A DNA stretch of 64,000 nt from Microbacterium hibisci (GTDB lineage Bacteria > Actinomycetota > Actinomycetes > Actinomycetales > Microbacteriaceae), in the NCBI RefSeq assembly GCF_015278255.1, contig NZ_JADIJC010000009.1:124001-188000 (forward strand), given 5' to 3'. A program made the translations under genes and the position numbers. The notes under the pieces are model-generated. The model was not told where the DNA came from. It saw only the letters and a list, made by a program, of their open reading frames with translations, and did no database searches. Shown one piece after another: positions 25,440 to 32,669 of the stretch. The first letter of the stretch is position 1. Each line of letters begins with the position of its first letter.

Positions 25440-26432
25440 ATGATGGTGCGATTCGGATACACCCTGATGGGCGAGCAGAGCGGTCCGCGAGAGCTGGTGC
25501 GCTATGCGCAGGCGGCCGAGGACGCCGGCTTCGACTTCGAGGTGTCGAGCGATCACTACTCCCCCTGGCTCGTCAGCCAGGGTCATTCGCCGTATGCCTG
25601 GACCGTGCTCGGAGCGGTCGCCCAGGCGACGTCGCGCGTCGAGCTCATGACCTACGTCACCTGTCCCACCATGCGCTATCACCCCGCGGTGGTCGCCCAG
25701 AAGGCCGCGACCCTGCAGATCCTCAGCGACGGCCGGTTCCTCCTCGGCCTCGGCTCCGGCGAGAGCCTCAACGAGCACGTCGTCGGCCAGGGCTGGCCCA
25801 ACGTGGACGTGCGCCAGGACCGACTGGTCGAGGCGATCGAGATCATCCGCGAACTGCACTCGGGCGAGCTGCTGACGTACGTCGGCGAGCACTTCCGGGT
25901 GGACTCCGCGCGCATCTGGGACGTCCCCGACGCTCCCGTCGAGATCGGTGTCGCGGTCTCGGGGCCGGAGTCGATCGGCGCCTTCGCGCCGCTGGCCGAC
26001 CACATGATCGCGGTCGAGCCGCAGTCGGAGCTCGTGCAGCAGTGGAACGACGTGTACGGCGCCGAGTCCGGCCTCGGCGCCGGCGACTCCCGCAAGATCG
26101 GGCAGGTGCCGGTGTCGTGGGATCCCGACGAGAAGACGGCGATCGAGCGCGCGCACGACCAGTTCCGCTGGTTCGGCGGCGGGTGGCCGGTGAACGCCGA
26201 CCTGACGACCCCCGCCGGCTTCGAGGCCGCCAGCAAGTTCGTGCGGCCGGAAGACGTGGCCGAGTCGATCGTGTGCGGACCGGATCTCGACGCCATCGCC
26301 GAAAGCGTCCGCCCCTACCTCGACGCGGGCTTCACCGACGTCGCGATCGTGCAGATCGGCGACGAGGCACAGGACCGTTTCCTCGCCGAGGCGGCCGAGC
26401 CGCTGCTCGAGCGGCTGCGCGCGCTCGGCTGA
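25440..26432 (+). CDS. F420-dependent LLM oxidoreductase (TIGR03557-like)
   Basis: The 330 residues follow the pattern of F420-dependent G6PDH-like oxidoreductases almost throughout: VRFGYTLMGEQSGPRELV, FDFEVSSDHYSPWLVSQGHS, MTYVTCPTMRYHPAVVAQKA and GRFLLGLGSGESLNEHVVGQ. A TIM barrel binding F420 in the cytoplasm is expected. The natural substrate of this subgroup is not firmly known. GGAGC and a GGAGGAGCG tract precede the two adjacent ATGs at 25440 and 25443. The gene implies that this organism makes F420, in line with the PPOX-type gene at 28770. Confidence 0.92.
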   Translation: MMVRFGYTLMGEQSGPRELVRYAQAAEDAGFDFEVSSDHYSPWLVSQGHSPYAWTVLGAVAQATSRVELMTYVTCPTMRYHPAVVAQKAATLQILSDGRFLLGLGSGESLNEHVVGQGWPNVDVRQDRLVEAIEIIRELHSGELLTYVGEHFRVDSARIWDVPDAPVEIGVAVSGPESIGAFAPLADHMIAVEPQSELVQQWNDVYGAESGLGAGDSRKIGQVPVSWDPDEKTAIERAHDQFRWFGGGWPVNADLTTPAGFEAASKFVRPEDVAESIVCGPDLDAIAESVRPYLDAGFTDVAIVQIGDEAQDRFLAEAAEPLLERLRALG

Positions 26433-26462
26433 GCGCAGGTCGCGGCATCCGTCGTCGCCCCA

Positions 26463-27692
26463 TCACGGCGCGGCGACGGCCTCTTCGATGAGGCGGGCGG
26501 ATGCCGCGGCCCCGTCCTCGTCGGCGAACTCGGCGCGTACGCGCTCGGCGGCGGCCCGAATGCGGGAATCCGACAGCAGCCGCTGGACGGCCGCGGCGAG
26601 CGCGGGGGTGCCGGCCTGCTTCGGCGACAGCGCGAGGGCGTTGCCCCGGCGGACGCACTGGTCGACGTTCCACACCTGCTCGGGCTGCAGCCCCATGCCG
26701 ACGAAGGGGATGCCGGCGGCACACGCCGTCTGCACCGTGCCCTGGCCGCCGTGCAGCACGGCCGCATCGACGAGGCCGCCCAGCCGATGCGCGGGCAGGA
26801 GGTCGGTGACGTGCACGTTCGGCGGGAGGTCATCGCCGTCGCGAAGGTAGTGCCGCACCGGCGCCACGACATTGACCGGCAGCGTGCCGAGCTGAGACGC
26901 CGCGGCCAGCACCATCTCGCGGTCTGCCGACGAGCCCAGGCCCAGGTACACCAGCGGCTCCTCGCGCGCGGCGAGCTCGGCGACGATCGGCGGCATCGGC
27001 GCGTCGAGGTGGGCGAAGATCGGTCCGACCCGCTGATACGCGGCCGGCAGCGTGTAGCCGCGGAGCTCCCACGCCATCACGGTGAGCAGGTTGTGGTCGG
27101 CCTCGAGGAGCGACACCACGGTCTTGAGGGGCGGCACGCCGTTGGCCGTCGCGACCCGGGCGAACGCGCGCGGCGCCAGCGGCGCGCGGTTGTACGCCCA
27201 GCGCAGCAGGCTCGTCGCGACCCGGTCCGCCGCGTGCGCGACCCGGCCGCTCCCCCGCACCAGGCCGAGGCGCCGGGTCTGCGCCACCTGCGGGCGGGTG
27301 AGCGCGAACGGCACTGCGTAGAACAGCGGCACCCGCTCTGCCCGCGCCGAGATCATCGACGTCACGTTGGTGCCGATCACGACGGCTGCAGCATCCGTCT
27401 CCCTGATCAGCGCCCGCTCGACGTCGACACGTGCCGAGACGAGTTCGTCGGTGAGCGGGCTGCGCAGCGTCTTGCCCTGGTCGAACCGCATCATCTGCTC
27501 GCGCTGCGCGTCGCTCATCGCCGGTTCGCAGGCGCGGTACTCGAAGCCGGCATCGACGATGAGGTGCGCGAAGTCGGACTCGTAGCCCATGAACACCGCG
27601 CGGTGCGCGGGGTCGAGGGCCCGCGCCACCTCGATCATCCGCGTGACCTCGGCGAGGTTGAAGGTGATGGGGCAGAAGACGACGGTCGCCAT
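26463..27692 (-). CDS. MGT-type glycosyltransferase
   Basis: This is a 409-residue GT-B glycosyltransferase. The N-terminal domain has VVFCPITFNLAEVTRMIEVA. The C-terminal donor site has L-V-Y-L-G-L-G-S-S-A-D and AAVLHGGQGTVQTACAAGIP, the H-G-G-x-G-T signature for nucleotide sugar. Such enzymes inactivate macrolides or build glycolipids. The next gene upstream on the same strand is erm, 45 bases away, so a role in macrolide self-protection or production is tempting but unproven. The ATG at 27692 has AGGA eight bases before it. Confidence 0.87.
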   Translation of the reverse strand: MATVVFCPITFNLAEVTRMIEVARALDPAHRAVFMGYESDFAHLIVDAGFEYRACEPAMSDAQREQMMRFDQGKTLRSPLTDELVSARVDVERALIRETDAAAVVIGTNVTSMISARAERVPLFYAVPFALTRPQVAQTRRLGLVRGSGRVAHAADRVATSLLRWAYNRAPLAPRAFARVATANGVPPLKTVVSLLEADHNLLTVMAWELRGYTLPAAYQRVGPIFAHLDAPMPPIVAELAAREEPLVYLGLGSSADREMVLAAASQLGTLPVNVVAPVRHYLRDGDDLPPNVHVTDLLPAHRLGGLVDAAVLHGGQGTVQTACAAGIPFVGMGLQPEQVWNVDQCVRRGNALALSPKQAGTPALAAAVQRLLSDSRIRAAAERVRAEFADEDGAAASARLIEEAVAAP

Positions 27693-27737
27693 GGACGTCA
27701 TCCTGTCAGCACGCATCCGAAGCGCGCCAGCGTGCCG

Positions 27738-28505
27738 TCATCGCCCGCTCACCCGGCACCACAGCCTCGCCCACTGCTCGGCGCCGAGATCACGAGGGAG
27801 GCGATCCAGGCCGATGCCGGAGTCCGCGAGGACCGCGCGCGCTCGCGCCCGGGCGAACCCGGCGCTCGTCTGCACGAGCGCGGGCAGTCCGCTCCCCCGC
27901 CCGGTGAACATGCGCCGGACGAATCGCTCGTACGCGTCACGCTCTCGCGGATCGACCAGCGGAGCCTCCCGACGCGTGATGCGGAGGATGCCACCGTCCA
28001 CGCTCGGCATCGGGACGTAGTGGCGCGCCGGCACGCGACCGTGCAGCGAGAAGTCGAACCACGGCGCCGCGGCGGCGGTCATCATCGTGCCGCCGCCCAC
28101 GCCCGCGCGCTTCCGCGCGACCTCCCATTGCGTGAGGAGGATGGCATGCTGCCATCCGTTCCCCTCCAGCAGGCGACGGAGGATCGGCGTCGTGAGGTGG
28201 TACGGCACGTTGCCGACGACGACGGGATGGTCGAGCGGATACCGCAGGGCATCGGCCTGCTGAACGCTCGCGTGCGGCAGACGCCGGCGCAGCGCGCGGA
28301 TGCGGTGCTCGTCGACGTCTATCGCGGTGAGCTCGCGGCCGAGGCTCGCGAGAGGGACGGTGAGGGCGCCGTCACCGGCACCGATCTCGAGGATCGGACC
28401 GCGAGTGGCCGACACCAGGTCGACGATGCCGCGGATGGTCGGGCGATGGGTGAGGAAGTTCTGGCCGAGTTCGTGCCGGCCGCCGTGGGAAGAACGGTTT
28501 CGCAT
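27738..28505 (-). CDS. erm: Erm-type 23S rRNA (adenine-N6) methyltransferase
   Basis: The 255 residues match rRNA adenine dimethylases of the Erm/KsgA family. The Erm-like start is RNRSSHGGRHELGQNFL. SAM motif EIGAGDG is at 40-46, AIDVD at 61-65, and the catalytic motif IV N99-V-P-Y-H lies before a helical C-terminal domain. Methylation of A2058 in 23S rRNA gives macrolide-lincosamide-streptogramin resistance. ATG 28505 is chosen because family members start just before this basic motif. An in-frame ATG at 28598 would add 31 residues inside the regulatory region. A leader peptide and alternative stems lie upstream (28604-28706), implying inducible expression. Confidence 0.9.
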   Translation of the reverse strand: MRNRSSHGGRHELGQNFLTHRPTIRGIVDLVSATRGPILEIGAGDGALTVPLASLGRELTAIDVDEHRIRALRRRLPHASVQQADALRYPLDHPVVVGNVPYHLTTPILRRLLEGNGWQHAILLTQWEVARKRAGVGGGTMMTAAAAPWFDFSLHGRVPARHYVPMPSVDGGILRITRREAPLVDPRERDAYERFVRRMFTGRGSGLPALVQTSAGFARARARAVLADSGIGLDRLPRDLGAEQWARLWCRVSGR

Positions 28506-28583
28506 GGGAGCGCTCCAGGACGTGGTGGAGCACCCGGCGCACGCCGTGGGGTATCGGCCGAAGAAGCCGGAGGGGCGCGCGAC

Positions 28584-28658
28584 CGGATGCCAGGGCATCC
28601 GGATGACGGCGCGCTGCCGCGGTTTGTCGCGAGGGCGCCGTCAGGCGCGGCGCTCGCG
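28584..28658 (-). promoter_or_regulatory. Attenuator-like alternative stems before erm
   Basis: Three stems are visible in the mRNA between leader and erm. Stem A pairs the last leader codons with the bases just after its stop (28653-28658 with 28628-28633, and 28644-28648 with 28635-28639). Stem B pairs 28635-28643, which includes the leader stop codon, with 28604-28612 through nine perfect pairs. Stem C is an 8-bp hairpin at 28584-28601. A and B share bases and cannot coexist. A ribosome stalled in the leader would break A and allow B, the classical logic of erm control. Confidence 0.6.
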
Positions 28659-28706
28659 GATGAAGCACGGGCACGCCATCATCGGCGCGCTCTTGATCAT
28701 TCCCAT
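28641..28706 (-). CDS. erm leader peptide (21 aa)
   Basis: This is a 21-residue frame, ATG at 28706 and TGA at 28641-28643, on the same strand as erm and 135 bases upstream of it. It begins MGMIKSAPMM, contains CPCF and ends in the basic IRERRA. Arg-rich and I-R-containing ends resemble leader peptides at which macrolide-bound ribosomes stall. A TACACT hexamer (complement of 28714-28719) lies seven bases before the ATG and there is no ribosome-binding site, so the transcript may be leaderless. The coding reality is inferred from position and RNA structure. Confidence 0.6.
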   Translation of the reverse strand: MGMIKSAPMMACPCFIRERRA

Positions 28707-28713
28707 GCGACCA

Positions 28714-28719
28714 AGTGTA
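28714..28719 (-). promoter_or_regulatory. -10 hexamer of the erm leader transcript
   Basis: TACACT (minus strand) fits TANNNT and is followed by seven bases and then the leader ATG, the geometry of a leaderless start. No convincing -35 is seen. Confidence 0.45.
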
Positions 28720-28730
28720 CGGGGCTGCGC

Positions 28731-28752
28731 CGTCGGCGGCGCGCAGCCCCGC
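28731..28752 (-). terminator. GC-rich hairpin after the PPOX gene
   Basis: An imperfect inverted repeat (gctgcgccg against cggcgcgcagc) lies just past the stop of the gene at 28770 and before the erm leader promoter. It could end transcription of that gene and insulate the erm unit. No T-tract follows. Confidence 0.4.
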
Positions 28753-28769
28753 GTACGGGTCGGTGCCGC

Positions 28770-29171
28770 TTACTGCCGAGTGGCCCGCTCGATCGACATG
28801 ACGAGGATCACGCGGTCCTCCTTGTCGCGCGGCGGCGTGCTGCTCGGGTTGCCATAGCGGTTCTGCAGCCGCACGTAGAAGGCGCCCTCGGGGTCGGGCA
28901 CGACGTCGACCAGCCGGCCCGCGACTTCGAGGTAGTGGAACGGGTTCTCGGGGTCGAGGATCGACAGCGACATCGAGGGGTTGTGCTGCAGGTTGCGGTA
29001 CTTCTGCCGGTAGTTCGTGTGGGTGAAGCGCACGTGCTGCCCGTCGAACTCGAACCACATGGGATTGACCTGCACCGAGTCGTTCGGGCGGATGGTGCCG
29101 AGGTGCCCGTACACCGGCTGGTCGAGGAGGCGGCGGCGGTCGGCGGGGACGATGTCATCGACGGAGGGCAT
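28770..29171 (-). CDS. PPOX-class F420-dependent oxidoreductase
   Basis: The 133 residues form a split beta-barrel flavin/F420-binding protein: LLDQPVYGHLGTIRPNDSVQ, VNPMWFEFDGQHVRFTHTNY and RQKYRNLQHNPSMSLSILDP, then FHYLEVAGRLVDVVPDPEGA. The pattern H-L-G-T-x-x-x-x-x-x-x-V-N-P-M-W is that of the F420-binding PPOX group, which reduces biliverdin-like or unknown substrates. It acts in the cytoplasm as a dimer. It is divergent from the DUF2510 gene at 29246 and upstream of the erm unit, apparently separated from it by a hairpin. Confidence 0.9.
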   Translation of the reverse strand: MPSVDDIVPADRRRLLDQPVYGHLGTIRPNDSVQVNPMWFEFDGQHVRFTHTNYRQKYRNLQHNPSMSLSILDPENPFHYLEVAGRLVDVVPDPEGAFYVRLQNRYGNPSSTPPRDKEDRVILVMSIERATRQ

Positions 29172-29233
29172 CCGCCCAGTCTGCCGTGACGGCGGAGGCC
29201 GAGGGCCGATCGCCGACGATCCGCGTCACGAAC

Positions 29234-29245
29234 TACCCTCGGACC
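29234..29245 (+). promoter_or_regulatory. -10 hexamer for a leaderless transcript
   Basis: TACCCT at 29234-29239 is followed by six bases and the ATG at 29246, with no Shine-Dalgarno sequence between, so the DUF2510 gene is probably transcribed without a 5' leader. Confidence 0.4.
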
Positions 29246-29821
29246 ATGGCGACGCAACCCGCCCCCGGGTGGTACGACGACGGCACCGGCAAGCAGCGCT
29301 GGTGGGACGGCTCACGCTGGACCGAGCAGTTCATCGACCTGCGCGAGGCCGACATCGAGCTGCGGACGGATGCCGGACCCGCCGCGTCCGCTCCCGCCGA
29401 GCCCGGCTGGTACGACGACCAGCGGGGTCGCACTCGCTGGTGGGACGGCCGGCGCTGGACGGGCGAGGTGCGCTACAGCGGCCAGGAGCAGGACTTCGCC
29501 GGCATCGTCATCGACGGACGCTGGATCCACTTCGGCGACCTCAGTCAGCGCGTGAGCGAGGTCGCGGCCTCCGTCGATTCCGGCGACGCGCTGCTGCGCC
29601 GCCCGGACTTTACCCGGACGGCCGTCGAGCGACGCCTGTTCGGGCCGGCGGGGCAGATCACCCCGCGCATGCTCAACCGCTCGATCAACCGGATGCTGCC
29701 GTACGTGGTGATCGGCGGCGCGCAGGTGTGGGTGGTGCCGTTCGAGCCGCCCCGTGACGCCGAGGCGCGGCGCTTCGCCACGTGGGTCAACTCCAGCGCG
29801 GAGCACTACCGCTACCGGTGA
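29246..29821 (+). CDS. Protein with two DUF2510 repeats
   Basis: The 191 residues carry two tandem DUF2510 motifs, PGWYDDGTGKQRWWDGSRWT near residue 7 and PGWYDDQRGRTRWWDGRRWT near residue 52. A predicted soluble alpha/beta region of about 110 residues follows (FAGIVIDGRWIHFGDLSQRV, then a RPDFTRTAVERRLFGPAGQI segment). DUF2510 is a short Trp-rich module common in actinobacterial membrane or envelope proteins, but no membrane segment is seen here. The function is unknown. The gene is convergent with the NUDIX hydrolase. Confidence 0.85.
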   Translation: MATQPAPGWYDDGTGKQRWWDGSRWTEQFIDLREADIELRTDAGPAASAPAEPGWYDDQRGRTRWWDGRRWTGEVRYSGQEQDFAGIVIDGRWIHFGDLSQRVSEVAASVDSGDALLRRPDFTRTAVERRLFGPAGQITPRMLNRSINRMLPYVVIGGAQVWVVPFEPPRDAEARRFATWVNSSAEHYRYR

Positions 29822-29831
29822 CCGGGTCGCG

Positions 29832-30581
29832 TCAGCGGCTGGGCGTCTCGGGCAGCACGAGCGGCAGCTCGCGCGCGTCGTCCCACGGCTCGCTCCAGCC
29901 GAGCCGGTCGAAGAGCGCGTCGAGCACCATCCCGGTGAAGCCCCACACCAGGTGCTCGCCGGTCGCGTGCCGGACGAGGAAGCCGGGCCCGCGCCACTCC
30001 TGCCCGTCGCGGCGGATGACGGTCACGCCGCGGTTGGCGGGGTCGAGCAGATCTGCCACGGGCGCACGGAAGACGTCGGCGGACTCCGCTTCGTCGACCA
30101 CGCGGACGGGTGACGGATACCGCCACCACGCCAGCACCGGAGTCACGAGGTGCTGCGAGAACGCGAGCGGGATCTCAGGCAGGACGCCGAGAACCTCGAC
30201 CCCTGACGGATCCAGTCCGGTCTCCTCCTGGGCCTCGCGCAGCGCCGCATCCTCGGGACCGCCGTCGCCCGGGTCGATCCGGCCGCCGGGGAAGGCGACC
30301 TGCCCGGGGTGCGCGCGCAGCGTCGTGGCGCGGGAGAGGAGCAGGACGTCGAGGTCGCGCGAGACCGCGCGGTCGTCGGCATCGTGCGCGCTGGGGTGAT
30401 CGTCGAGCACGCCGAACAGCATCAGCACCGCCGCCGGGCGCGGGTCGGCCGGCATGGGCAGGTGCAACAGCGGCCCGGTGGTGCCGTGCCGCGCACCCGC
30501 GAGGGCGGCCAGCTGTGCGCGGGCGCCCTGCGTCGGGGCGGACTGCATCTCGCCGTGCGGCGGAGTCGTCGGCTGCGGCAT
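29832..30581 (-). CDS. NUDIX hydrolase, CoA pyrophosphatase-like
   Basis: The 249 residues contain a Nudix box, GGRIDPGDGGPEDAALREAQ followed by EETGLD, preceded by T-L-R-A-H-P-G-Q-V-A-F-P. The S/A-x-H-x-G-Q-V-x-F-P-G-G pattern is the UPF0035 signature of NudL/CoA pyrophosphatases. It would cleave CoA or similar dinucleoside diphosphates in the cytoplasm and needs Mg2+ or Mn2+. The C-terminal part (H-L-V-W-G-F-T-G-M-V-L-D) also fits that family. It lies downstream of the 30692 gene on the same strand, with a 110-base gap. Confidence 0.9.
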   Translation of the reverse strand: MPQPTTPPHGEMQSAPTQGARAQLAALAGARHGTTGPLLHLPMPADPRPAAVLMLFGVLDDHPSAHDADDRAVSRDLDVLLLSRATTLRAHPGQVAFPGGRIDPGDGGPEDAALREAQEETGLDPSGVEVLGVLPEIPLAFSQHLVTPVLAWWRYPSPVRVVDEAESADVFRAPVADLLDPANRGVTVIRRDGQEWRGPGFLVRHATGEHLVWGFTGMVLDALFDRLGWSEPWDDARELPLVLPETPSR

Positions 30582-30691
30582 CCGTTCAGGCTACGCCGCC
30601 CCGGCGACGTCGTGCCGTCGGCCGGGCTCAGCCGACCGGGCCCTGGTAGCCGAGGCCGGCCCGCGACAGCTGGTCCGGTCCGAGAGCGGCG

Positions 30692-31282
30692 TCAGGACGA
30701 TGCCTGCCGCCGCCCGAGGACGTGCCGCAGGATCGATCGACCGATGGCGACGACGGTCACGCCGGTGAGGATCCACGGACCGAACACGAGCAGCGGATCG
30801 AGCCACATGTGCTTCAGGTCCGCCCGCCCGCGGCCGAAGCGCGACGAGATGGGCCGGTGCCCTCGCTCGCCGAGGATGCCCGACTGGGTGAGCGGGTCGT
30901 CGGGCCGGCGTGAGAAGAGCGACCGGGCGTGGGCCGTCGCCGAGTCGATGCGATCGCCCAGGATGAGCAGCAGCCAGTGGGCCGTCTGCCCCTCGCTGTA
31001 CTTGTCGTAGGCGTACCGCTTCACGGCGCCTGCGACGCCGTGCAGCGGCTGTGCGGTGCCGAAGACAGGCGTGAGCCGGTCGTGCTCCACCGACTTCTCT
31101 CGCGGCCCCGAGGCCTGCTGCTGTTCCGGCAGGTCCCAGCGCGCGCCGGTCTCGATGCCCGGCTGCTCGCGCGGGAACGCGGGCCGGTCTGCGGCGGCCA
31201 GGTCGGCACCCCAGCCGGGGATGCGGGCGCGGAGTTCCTCCGCGCTGGGCGTGGAGCCGGGCTTGTCAGCGGTGTACGGCAT
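30692..31282 (-). CDS. Hypothetical protein with one C-terminal membrane helix
   Basis: I do not recognise this 196-residue protein. The first 75 residues are charged and Pro-rich (GSTPSAEELRARIPGWGADL, PEQQQASGPREKSVEHDRLT). The middle has YAYDKYSEGQTAHWLLLILG. A hydrophobic helix at about 160-182 (DPLLVFGPWILTGVTVVAIG) is followed by an Arg-rich end, so the protein is probably anchored with the C-terminus inside. GGAGG precedes the ATG. The gene follows the alcohol dehydrogenase by 21 bases on the same strand and is likely cotranscribed with it. Confidence 0.75.
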   Translation of the reverse strand: MPYTADKPGSTPSAEELRARIPGWGADLAAADRPAFPREQPGIETGARWDLPEQQQASGPREKSVEHDRLTPVFGTAQPLHGVAGAVKRYAYDKYSEGQTAHWLLLILGDRIDSATAHARSLFSRRPDDPLTQSGILGERGHRPISSRFGRGRADLKHMWLDPLLVFGPWILTGVTVVAIGRSILRHVLGRRQASS

Positions 31283-31303
31283 GTCGTCCTCCGTGATCCT
31301 GGA

Positions 31304-32449
31304 TCAGGCCGCCGGCACGATGACCGGCTTGATGATGTCGTCGAGCTTCGACGAGAAGATGTGGTACCCCTCCGCGATGTGGTCCAGCGGGATGCGGTGC
31401 GTGATCAGCTCGCTGGGCCGCAGGTGGCCGGCGCGGATGTGGTCGAACAGGCGCGGCCACTGCCGCTTCACGGGCGCCTGGTTCATGCGGAGCGTGAGGC
31501 CCTTGTTCATCGCGTCGCCGAAGCGGACGGCGCTGAACATCGGACCGTAGGCTCCCATGACCGACACCGTGCCGCCCTTGCGCACCGAGTCGATCGCCCA
31601 GTTCAGCGCGACGGGTGAGCCGCCCTGCATCTTGAGCTTCGCCGACGTGAGGTGCTGGATGACGTGACCGTCGGCTTCGGCGCCGACGGCGTCGATCACG
31701 ACGTCGGCTCCGAGCCCGCCGGTCATCTTCTTGAGCTCGCGGACGATGTCACCCACCTGCGAGAAGGCCACCGTCTCGGCGAAGGCGAAGTCGCGGGCCT
31801 TCTCGAGCCGATAGCCGAGGTGATCGACCACGATCACGCGACCGGCGCCCATCAGCCAGCACGAGCGGGCCGCCGCGAGGCCTACCGGTCCTGCCCCGAA
31901 CACGACGGCGGTGTCGCCCTCGACGATGTCGGCGAGCTGGGCGCCGAAGTACCCGGTCGAGAACGCGTCCGTCAGCAGCAGCGCGTCCTCGTCGGGGATG
32001 TCGTCGGGGATCACCGTCGGCCCGACGTCGGCGAAGGGCACCCGCACGAGCTCGGCCTGACCGCCGTCGTAGCCGCCGGTCGAGTGCGAGTAGCCGTAGA
32101 TACCGCCGATCGCGGTGGCGTTGGGGTTGACGTTGTGGCAGTTGGAGAAGAGCCCGCGGGCGCAGAAGAAGCACGAGCCGCAGTAGATGTTGAACGGCAC
32201 CATCACCCGGTCGCCGACCTGGAGGTTCTGCACCGAGCCGCCGACCTGCTCGACTGTGCCGATGAACTCGTGGCCGAACGTGTGGCCCACCCGGGTGTCG
32301 GGCATCATGCCGTGGTAGAGGTGCAGGTCGGACCCGCAGATCGCGGCCAGCTCCACCCGCACGATCGCGTCGTTCGGGTGCTCGATCTTCGGGTCGGGCT
32401 TCTCCTCGACGCGGAGCTTGTACGGTCCGCGGTACGTCATCGCCTTCAT
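31304..32449 (-). CDS. Zinc-dependent alcohol dehydrogenase (FDH-like)
   Basis: The 381 residues belong to the medium-chain dehydrogenase family. The catalytic zinc site starts with C-G-S-D-L-H-L-Y-H. H-T-F-G-H-E-F-I-G follows, and the structural zinc loop is CGSCFFCARGLFSNC. The cofactor-binding G-A-G-P-V-G-L-A-A lies before an NAD-type strand ending V-V-D-H. The pattern is close to glutathione-independent formaldehyde or threonine-type dehydrogenases. It oxidises an alcohol or aldehyde with NAD+. ATG 32449 follows a GGAGG site. A hypothetical membrane-anchored protein is downstream. A large palindrome lies in the upstream gap. Confidence 0.92.
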   Translation of the reverse strand: MKAMTYRGPYKLRVEEKPDPKIEHPNDAIVRVELAAICGSDLHLYHGMMPDTRVGHTFGHEFIGTVEQVGGSVQNLQVGDRVMVPFNIYCGSCFFCARGLFSNCHNVNPNATAIGGIYGYSHSTGGYDGGQAELVRVPFADVGPTVIPDDIPDEDALLLTDAFSTGYFGAQLADIVEGDTAVVFGAGPVGLAAARSCWLMGAGRVIVVDHLGYRLEKARDFAFAETVAFSQVGDIVRELKKMTGGLGADVVIDAVGAEADGHVIQHLTSAKLKMQGGSPVALNWAIDSVRKGGTVSVMGAYGPMFSAVRFGDAMNKGLTLRMNQAPVKRQWPRLFDHIRAGHLRPSELITHRIPLDHIAEGYHIFSSKLDDIIKPVIVPAA

Positions 32450-32567
32450 GCGCGCCTCCAGGTGTTTCAGAACACCCTGCGCGGGCGGCGCGGACTCACG
32501 GAGGGGGTTGCGCTCGCGCCGATCACCTGCCACGCACGTGAACCGCCCGCCGCGCCATCGCGCCCGA

Positions 32568-32649
32568 GCACAGAATCGGAGGTGTCCGGCGACACGCCGG
32601 GGTGCGGCATCCGTTCTCGGCGTGTCGCCGGAGAGCTCCGATTCTGTGC
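32568..32649. repeat. Large intergenic inverted repeat, 34-bp arms
   Basis: The arms at 32568-32601 and 32616-32649 are complementary except for four positions. They start with gcacagaatcgga and are separated by 14 bases that include a gcggcatccg string. The element lies between the stop of the aminopeptidase and the start of the alcohol dehydrogenase on the same strand. In RNA it would form a very stable hairpin. It may act as a terminator or represent a mobile palindromic repeat related to 43317-43375. Confidence 0.75.
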
Positions 32650-32669
32650 CCCGCCGCGCGGGACGGCGG

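Noticed and set aside
28506..28598. An erm start at the upstream in-frame ATG (28598)
   Set aside because: It would lie within stem C and add 31 residues unlike Erm proteins. The canonical basic start begins at 28505.
26751..29189. An 812-codon plus-strand frame across the glycosyltransferase, erm and PPOX genes
   Set aside because: It is antisense to three well-supported genes, has low-complexity composition and no ribosome-binding site.
30628..30690. A short frame ending G-L-G-Y-Q-G-P-V-G after the 30692 gene
   Set aside because: It might be a frameshifted extension of that gene, but it has no recognisable family match or start and is too short to support.
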